10,535 nucleotides of DNA. It comes from an uncultured Roseburia sp. GTDB taxonomy: Bacteria; Bacillota; Clostridia; Lachnospirales; Lachnospiraceae. The notes under the pieces were generated by a model that did no database searches, had not been told where the DNA came from, and saw only the letters and a program-made list of their open reading frames with translations. A program made the translations under genes and the position numbers. The DNA lies in contig CAJTYI010000098.1 of assembly GCA_910584215.1 (NCBI GenBank), positions 1 through 10,535 on the forward strand, given 5' to 3'. Positions within the stretch are counted from its first letter, which is position 1, and each line of letters starts with the position of its first letter. This document shows, in pieces, positions 6,394-10,535 of this stretch.

Positions 6394-6410
6394 TGTTATA
6401 CTGGTATAAA
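6394..6410 (+). promoter_or_regulatory. Extended -10 promoter region of the WYL operon
   Basis: TGTTATACT (6394-6402, hexamer TATACT at 6397-6402) and TGGTATAAA (6402-6410, hexamer at 6405-6410) are two overlapping extended -10 elements. Neither has a recognisable -35 at 16-18 bp. The 17 bases 6394-6410 match the 17 bases 6310-6326 at the rtcB promoter at 12 positions, so one protein could bind both. Which -10 is used is undecided. Confidence 0.45.
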
Positions 6411-6444
6411 AGTATGATTACGATGTACAGAAAGGAAATACGAC

Positions 6445-7683
6445 ATGTCCAATTTCCAGGAGCTTATCGGGAGTTTTCCCAAGACAAGAGAATATGTCCG
6501 CGATTTTTTTGTCTATGGCTTTAAGTCGCGCGATGAATTTAAGGATAAAAGCCCGCGCACCTACGACAATGAGCGACGGCGGCTGGAGTGCTGGCTTGCG
6601 CCCTATGTGCGCAAAGATTATGCCGCAAACGGCTCCAATATCTCCCTGGCCATAGATAGCAATCTGCTCGATGTCAACCCGCTGTTTCAGGTTTGGAAAA
6701 CCAAAAGCTTTACCGACTACGATATCACGCTTCACTTTCTGATATTAGACCTGTTGCAAAACGGCGAGGCGCTGACCGCCGATGAAATTACGTGCCGTCT
6801 GCTCTCTGCTTACGATACCCTGTTTGATACTCAGACTGTCCGCCGCAAATGTAACGCATATGTCAAGGCGGGATTGTTGGAAAAACAAAAAAGCGGCAAA
6901 GCTGTCGGCTATTTTCTTGACAATACACTGGCTCATTGGTTGAAGTTACACAAAGATGTATATGATGCACTCGCCTTTTATCAAATTGCTGAATGTTTCG
7001 GCATCGTCGGCAATGTGCTGACTGACCAGTTGGATTTTTGCAACGGCTCGTTTCGCGTGAAGCACAGCTTTTGTGTGCACACACTTGAAGATGAAATATT
7101 ACTCGATCTTTTGGAAGCAATGAACCGGAAGTCATCCGTACAACTCACCATAAAAGGCACACGCGGCGGAAACACTGTGACGACCGCTTGTATCCCACTG
7201 CAAATCTTTGTCAGCACCAGAAGCGGCCGCCGCTTCCTGTGCGGCTATATGAGCGGCAGCAGACGTTTTTCCTGTTTCCGCCTGGATTCCATTAAAACCG
7301 TAACTCTGCTAGAAAAATCAGATCGCTTTGATGAATACAGGGAGCAACTCGACCGAAACCGCAGCCATATCTGGGGCGTATCTTTTCAGGGCAGTGAGGG
7401 ACAGCATCTGGAGCGTTTGACGATGACCGTACAGGTGAACGAACCTTACGATCATTATATTGTGGAACGCCTAATGCGCGAGGGGCGCGGCGGTATTGTC
7501 ACCAGAATAAAACCGGATGTCTATCAATATGAAACCACGGTATTCGACTGCAATGAAATGCTTCCCTGGGTCCGCACTTTTATTGGGCGAATCCTATCAC
7601 TGGAATGCACCGCAAAATCGGTAGAACGCCGTTTTTATCAGGACTTAAGCATCATGTACCACATGTACGAGATCGGAGGATAA
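6445..7683 (+). CDS. WYL-domain transcriptional regulator with winged helix
   Basis: 412 residues. An N-terminal segment (1-90) contains KSPRTYDNERRRLECWL (about 35-51). It is followed by a predicted winged helix-turn-helix at about 92-158 (HFLILDLLQNGEALTADEI, then TVRRKCNAYVKAGLLEK and a wing). A WYL-like sensor domain at about 205-290 has GRRFLCGYMSGSRRFSCFRLDSIK in place of the usual WYL...R.FRLDRI pattern, so the name-giving W-Y-L residues are degenerate. A C-terminal WCX-like region (about 322-395) ends the protein. WYL domains bind ligands, in known cases nucleic acid or nucleotide-like, and control DNA-damage, CRISPR and defence genes. AAAGGA eight bases upstream supports the ATG at 6445. 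It is divergent from rtcB and is followed seven bases later by a second WYL gene. Confidence 0.82.
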   Translation: MSNFQELIGSFPKTREYVRDFFVYGFKSRDEFKDKSPRTYDNERRRLECWLAPYVRKDYAANGSNISLAIDSNLLDVNPLFQVWKTKSFTDYDITLHFLILDLLQNGEALTADEITCRLLSAYDTLFDTQTVRRKCNAYVKAGLLEKQKSGKAVGYFLDNTLAHWLKLHKDVYDALAFYQIAECFGIVGNVLTDQLDFCNGSFRVKHSFCVHTLEDEILLDLLEAMNRKSSVQLTIKGTRGGNTVTTACIPLQIFVSTRSGRRFLCGYMSGSRRFSCFRLDSIKTVTLLEKSDRFDEYREQLDRNRSHIWGVSFQGSEGQHLERLTMTVQVNEPYDHYIVERLMREGRGGIVTRIKPDVYQYETTVFDCNEMLPWVRTFIGRILSLECTAKSVERRFYQDLSIMYHMYEIGG

Positions 7684-7690
7684 CGTATTC

Positions 7691-8689
7691 ATGGAAATAT
7701 TTTCTGAGATATATAATTGCTATTACCAGGTGCTGCGCCACTTGCTCTGCACAAAAGCGCCTGCCACCCTGGAGGAAATGCGCAGCCAAGTATGCCAGGA
7801 GGGGTTTTTGGAGAGTATGCTTTCCATCATTCCCAAACTCGAGAGCGGTTCCTGGAACCTGCTTAGAAAAGATGGGAATCTCTATCTCTCCAAACTCACT
7901 TCTGATTTTACCGTGCCGATTTCCGCACTGGAAAGGTCTTATCTAAAAGCGCTGCTTAACGACGCGCGCATCGGTCTGTTTCTCACCCCGAGCCAGACTG
8001 CTTCCCTTGGCTCTATGCTGGCAGAAACCCCGCCGCTCTGGAAGCCGGAACAATTCTATTATTATGACCGCTTTGCGGACGGCGACCCCTATCAAGATGA
8101 AAACTACCGCCGGATTTTCCGCACGCTGCTCGGGGCACAAAAAAACAGGCAGTATGTGAATATTGACTACACCTCTCCACAGGGAAAACGGGTTCATCAT
8201 TACTATGTCCCCGCGCGTCTGGAATATTCGGTAAAAAATGATAAGTTCCGTCTGCTGGCCTTAGAGGGCAGGCATCCGCAAAAGATGAAACTGGCCATTT
8301 TAAATATTTCCCGCATGCAAAACGTCACAGCGACAGACCAAACGCTTGACGCCGCTGTCGACTTAAACCAAATCATCCGGGATTCATACGAGAAAGAACC
8401 GCTGCGGCTCCATATTACCAACAAACGCAATGCGCTGGAACGCGCGATGCTGCATTTTGCCAATTATGAAAAAAACACAAAAAAAGTAGATGAAAACAAT
8501 TATGAGTGTCTCATCTACTACAATAAAACTATGGAAACGGAACTTTTGATCGAAGTCCTGTCCTTTGGCCCTATGCTCAAAGTTGTCGGCAACGACAGTT
8601 TCCTTGCGGACCTAAAGACGAGACTCCTAAAACAGCAAACCTTACAAATGGTATCCTCCTCAACGCCTCATATAACAGAAACGTCATGA
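7691..8689 (+). CDS. Second WYL-domain protein, paired with the first
   Basis: 332 residues. Residues about 1-70 may form a winged helix, but no clear recognition helix is visible. The WYL region lies at about 152-216: NIDYTSPQGKRVHHYYVPARLEYS, then KFRLLALEG and ILNISRM in place of the FRLDRI element. A WCX-like tail (about 237-312) has LRLHIT, ETELLIEVLSFGPMLKVVG and an ending typical of the family. Tandem WYL proteins are known to work as heterodimers in some systems (PafBC of actinobacteria), which this pair may parallel; it may lack independent DNA binding. GGAGG lies in the last codons of the upstream gene, eleven bases before the ATG, so translation is probably coupled. Its last 113 bp overlap the opposite-strand acyltransferase gene. 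Confidence 0.75.
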   Translation: MEIFSEIYNCYYQVLRHLLCTKAPATLEEMRSQVCQEGFLESMLSIIPKLESGSWNLLRKDGNLYLSKLTSDFTVPISALERSYLKALLNDARIGLFLTPSQTASLGSMLAETPPLWKPEQFYYYDRFADGDPYQDENYRRIFRTLLGAQKNRQYVNIDYTSPQGKRVHHYYVPARLEYSVKNDKFRLLALEGRHPQKMKLAILNISRMQNVTATDQTLDAAVDLNQIIRDSYEKEPLRLHITNKRNALERAMLHFANYEKNTKKVDENNYECLIYYNKTMETELLIEVLSFGPMLKVVGNDSFLADLKTRLLKQQTLQMVSSSTPHITETS

Positions 8690-9668
8690 CAAACGCAACG
8701 ACGAGCGCAGTCACATAATTCCATATTGCCGGAAGATCAAAGTATGTATTGAGGATATAGCATGTGACAATCAAAACCGGATAATGTAAGATGTATATTC
8801 CAAAACTTGACTTTGTCATGCGGCGGGTAAAGGCTGTCTCACAATTGAGATATTTTCGGCCATAGCCGATGATCGTTAGTACCACCATCCACAGCGTAAA
8901 ATTCGTAATCAGGCTTTGCAGACAGGCAGCAGAGGTGTAATTACCGCCCCGATAGCGTAAAACATAGAACGCCATACTGATCGCAGATACACATAGCATC
9001 GGCACACGGATGTTTTCTGCCATCTCCTGCACGCGTTCGTGCGAAAAAATATAATAACCGATCAGAAACGATACCAGATAAATTCCAAAGCGGTACATCG
9101 TCAAAACAGGCATATTCAAGACTTGAGCTGCCAGAAATATCAAAACAAATAAAAGCGGCAGCATTGGCAGCTTAACATTTGCGCCTATTTTCCATATCTT
9201 ATCGGATTTGTCTGCTTTTGTGAGCAGAACCAGAATACACGAAAAGATAAATAGCATCTGAATAAACCAAAGAGGTCCCGTGCCGCTTATCACAGCGATC
9301 GGATAGATCAAAAATTTCGGTATGTATGCAAGCCCGCCGCCCATTTTAATATTCAAATATCCTGTGATCCAATGAATGACAAATAAGCCCAGCGTTGATG
9401 GTACGATAAGCTTCACAGCCCTTTCCTTGATAAATTGTTTCGCCGTCCGCTTTTGCAGGGCATATCTCGCGCTGATCCCCGCAATCAAAAACAAAAGTAC
9501 CATAAACCATGGATATAAAATGGCGGCTATGATATCGAATACGGCTATATTTTTGGCCTGCGGTATGCCACCCAAAATACCGACGCCATTGAACATATAA
9601 AATACATGATAAATCAACACCAAAAGGACGGTGACCCACCTGATATTGTCAAGATAATTTTTTCTCAC
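8577..9668 (-). CDS. Membrane acyltransferase, acyltransferase-3 family
   Basis: 363 residues from a GTG start at 9668-9666. The reading frame is open further upstream to an ATG at 9767, but that would bury it in the abrB gene. AGAGGA five bases before the GTG, and YLDNIRWVTVLLVLIYHVF right after it, fix the start. About ten membrane segments are visible. Family hallmarks are the N-terminal D..R....V...H pattern, GPLWFIQMLFIF in the middle and SSFGIYILHYPVLI near the C-terminus. Such proteins move acyl groups (acetyl, succinyl and others) onto sugars or envelope polymers across the membrane; the acceptor is unknown. It begins one base after the abrB stop, so the two are translationally coupled. 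The last ~37 residues (ending CRCRQL) run antisense to the WYL gene and may be non-conserved. Confidence 0.85.
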   Translation of the reverse strand: MRKNYLDNIRWVTVLLVLIYHVFYMFNGVGILGGIPQAKNIAVFDIIAAILYPWFMVLLFLIAGISARYALQKRTAKQFIKERAVKLIVPSTLGLFVIHWITGYLNIKMGGGLAYIPKFLIYPIAVISGTGPLWFIQMLFIFSCILVLLTKADKSDKIWKIGANVKLPMLPLLFVLIFLAAQVLNMPVLTMYRFGIYLVSFLIGYYIFSHERVQEMAENIRVPMLCVSAISMAFYVLRYRGGNYTSAACLQSLITNFTLWMVVLTIIGYGRKYLNCETAFTRRMTKSSFGIYILHYPVLIVTCYILNTYFDLPAIWNYVTALVVAFVMTFLLYEALRRIPFVRFAVLGVSSLGPQGNCRCRQL

Positions 9669-9669
9669 G

Positions 9670-9894
9670 TTATTCCTCTCCCTCATCATCTGACGTGGTC
9701 TCAAAAATCGCAGCGGCAAATTGGGAAAATGCACTTTTGGGCGGAATCGCCAAGCCCCTTTTTTCATCCCCTAAAATGATGAGCGTATCTCCGGGATGGA
9801 TTTCAAACACATCCCTTGCCTGTTTGGGTATCACGATCTGTCCTTTTTCTCCGACCGTAACCGTCCATGCGTATTTTCCTTTTGGTCCTTTCAT
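9670..9894 (-). CDS. AbrB/SpoVT-type DNA-binding regulator
   Basis: 74 residues from the ATG at 9894, chosen because GAGAGGG lies eight bases upstream and the conserved domain begins there. An upstream ATG at 9945 lies inside the promoter and is rejected. The swapped-hairpin DNA-binding fold is clear: TVTVGEKGQIVIPKQARDVF (about 11-30), then IHPGDTLIILGDEKRGLAI (32-50). The C-terminus is acidic (TSDDEGEE). Proteins of this family bind AT-rich operators as dimers or tetramers, and many repress their own operon. It is the first gene of an operon with the acyltransferase, one base apart. The palindrome over its own -10 is a likely autoregulatory site. No toxin gene follows, so it is unlikely to be a MazE-like antitoxin. 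Confidence 0.9.
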   Translation of the reverse strand: MKGPKGKYAWTVTVGEKGQIVIPKQARDVFEIHPGDTLIILGDEKRGLAIPPKSAFSQFAAAIFETTSDDEGEE

Positions 9895-9924
9895 AGATAT
9901 ATCCCTCTCGTTCCATAAGTATGA

Positions 9925-9946
9925 TTTGTATAACTTATTATACAAA
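9925..9946. promoter_or_regulatory. Palindromic operator over the abrB -10
   Basis: TTTGTATAA (9925-9933) and TTATACAAA (9938-9946) are perfect 9-bp inverted arms around a 4-bp centre. The -10 of the abrB promoter lies within the right arm and centre. A protein bound here would exclude RNA polymerase. AbrB autorepression is the simplest reading, since the first gene transcribed is a DNA-binding protein. Confidence 0.6.
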
Positions 9947-9965
9947 ACGAAGTTTAAAGAGTCAA
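9937..9965 (-). promoter_or_regulatory. Strong sigma-A promoter of abrB-acyltransferase
   Basis: On the minus strand, -35 TTGACT (9965-9960), a 17-bp spacer and -10 TATAAT (9942-9937). This is one mismatch from consensus with ideal spacing. The expected start near 9930 leaves a leader of about 36 nt to the ATG at 9894. Confidence 0.8.
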
Positions 9966-10140
9966 TAGATGTTGCTTTTTTTCGACATATTATGGAGCTT
10001 TTCTGTTTTGTATCGCTCTTTTATTTTTTCTCGGTCCAGTAGGGCACAATTGTATATTCAAGAGTATCCTTTTTTCATAAATGATCTCAGTATATTTCGC
10101 TTTGTACTTGTGCCTCCTCCTTGTTCCTCATTGCGGTAAA
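9966..10140. other. Noncoding spacer, nothing identified
   Basis: AT-rich DNA between the abrB promoter and the rRNA-operon terminator. A plus-strand frame is open through part of it but lacks a ribosome binding site and lies mostly antisense to abrB. No structured RNA or repeat was noticed. Confidence 0.4.
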
Positions 10141-10177
10141 ATAAAAACCTGTAAACAATCATGTCTACAGGTTTTTT
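10138..10177 (-). terminator. Rho-independent terminator after tRNA-Asn
   Basis: AAAACCTGTA (10144-10153) and TACAGGTTTT (10166-10175) form a 10-bp stem around a 12-nt loop, with T-rich tracts on both sides. On the minus strand it follows tRNA-Asn by about 20 bp and would end the rRNA transcript. The flanking A and T runs make it potentially bidirectional. Confidence 0.8.
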
Positions 10178-10195
10178 CTTAAACTATTCTATTAG

Positions 10196-10268
10196 CTCCC
10201 CGAGTAGGACTCGAACCTACGACAGCGCGGTTAACAGCCGCGTGCTCTACCGACTGAGCTATCGAGGA
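10196..10268 (-). tRNA. tRNA-Asn (anticodon GUU)
   Basis: A 73-nt cloverleaf. The acceptor TCCTCGA pairs with TCGGGGA (one wobble), the D stem is GCTC/GAGC, and the anticodon stem GCGG/CCGC encloses the loop CTGTTAA with GUU at 10235-10233. The T arm is GTAGG-TTCGAGT-CCTAC. The discriminator is G and CCA is not encoded. It lies about 123 bp after the 23S gene and is probably cotranscribed as the last gene of the rRNA operon. Confidence 0.95.
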
Positions 10269-10391
10269 TTATGATTCAGTACGTTTCTTTCTTGCTTTTC
10301 GTACCTTCAAAACTTCATACAGAGTTCCAAGTTTCCTGCAATATTTTTACGAAACTGCATAGCAGCTTCTAAAGCAAGCCCTGCTTGCGAT
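10269..10391 (-). other. 23S to tRNA-Asn spacer without 5S rRNA
   Basis: 123 bp of transcribed spacer. It contains a small hairpin, GCAAG/CTTGC (about 10373-10388), just after the 23S end, and GTTTTGAAGGTACG (minus strand, about 10313-10300), similar to the conserved spacer motif near rRNA genes in Firmicutes. None of the conserved 5S blocks is present, and the spacer barely exceeds 5S length. Confidence 0.6.
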
Positions 10392-10535
10392 TTGGTCAAG
10401 CCCTCGATCGATTAGTGACAGTCAGCTCCATATGTTGCCACACTTCCACCTCTGCCCTATCTACCTTGTACTCTTCAAGGGATCTTACCCACTTTTGTGG
10501 GGGATATCTCATCTTGAGGGGGGCTTCACGCTTAG
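10392..10535 (-). rRNA. 23S ribosomal RNA, 3' end (partial)
   Basis: The minus strand reads CTAAGCGTGAAGCC, then CTCAAGATGAGATATCCC, CCCTTGAAGAGTACAAGG and GATAGG, and finally CGAGGGCTTGACC. These are the conserved elements of the last ~145 nt of bacterial 23S rRNA in the right order, and the tail is of Firmicute type. The mature 3' end is placed near 10392-10394 by the GGCTTGACC tail; the exact base is uncertain. The gene continues beyond the right edge of the window. Confidence 0.93.

Noticed and set aside
9669..9767. Longer N-terminus of the acyltransferase from an ATG at 9767
   Set aside because: The added 33 residues overlap the AbrB coding sequence in another frame and are basic and unlike the family; the GTG at 9668 has a good ribosome binding site and starts at the conserved motif.
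9895..9945. Longer AbrB start at 9945
   Set aside because: It would begin upstream of the predicted transcription start, inside the -10/palindrome; the ATG at 9894 has its own ribosome binding site.
9695..10042. 115-codon plus-strand frame across abrB and its promoter
   Set aside because: Antisense to a well-supported AbrB gene; no ribosome binding site or domain.
10269..10391. 5S rRNA between 23S and tRNA-Asn
   Set aside because: None of the conserved 5S sequence blocks is present and its ends do not pair.

Overview
The window looks like chromosomal DNA of a low-to-mid GC Gram-positive anaerobe, most likely a Clostridia member close to Lachnospiraceae. The signs are strong GGAGG-type ribosome binding sites, sigma-A promoters (TTGACA-17-TATAAT), tRNA genes without an encoded CCA, a Firmicute-like 23S rRNA 3' tail, AgrC-like GHKL kinases, and long WYL regulators. 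No insertion sequence, prophage or CRISPR array is visible. The genus assignment is inference.

Layout, left to right. (1) 1-298 is a leader region ending in a consensus promoter; a 7-bp inverted repeat brackets its -10. (2) 299-1768, plus strand: a two-gene unit of a membrane-anchored extracytoplasmic protein and a zinc-ribbon SAM methyltransferase. (3) 1840-4369, minus strand: two tandem polytopic GHKL sensor kinases with no response regulator in the window. The second has lost the phospho-accepting histidine segment. Their promoter has an extended -10, a poor -35 and two direct repeats 21 bp apart directly upstream, the layout of a LytTR (AgrA/ComE-type) activator site. (4) 4540-4783 is noncoding and holds three consecutive hairpins and a terminator. 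(5) 4784-4956, minus strand: tRNA-Arg(ACG) and tRNA-Glu(UUC), preceded by an RtcB-family RNA ligase (5028-6266, minus) with no terminator between them. (6) 6445-8689, plus strand: two WYL-domain regulators divergent from rtcB, with similar sequences at both promoters. (7) 8577-9894, minus strand: an AbrB-type regulator and a membrane acyltransferase, almost overlapping. The acyltransferase 3' end overlaps the second WYL gene by 113 bp on the opposite strand. (8) 9895-10535: a strong abrB promoter covered by a palindrome, a terminator, tRNA-Asn(GUU), and the 3' end of a 23S rRNA gene running off the right edge on the minus strand, without a 5S gene at the usual place.

Two possible systems stand out. 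One is the divergent WYL pair and RtcB ligase next to tRNA genes. It is a candidate RNA-repair module in which WYL regulators would take the role that the CARF-domain regulator RtcR has in proteobacteria. The other is the kinase plus histidine-less partner under a LytTR-type promoter, whose response regulator must be encoded elsewhere. Both are hypotheses from gene order and motifs read by eye; no database search was run.
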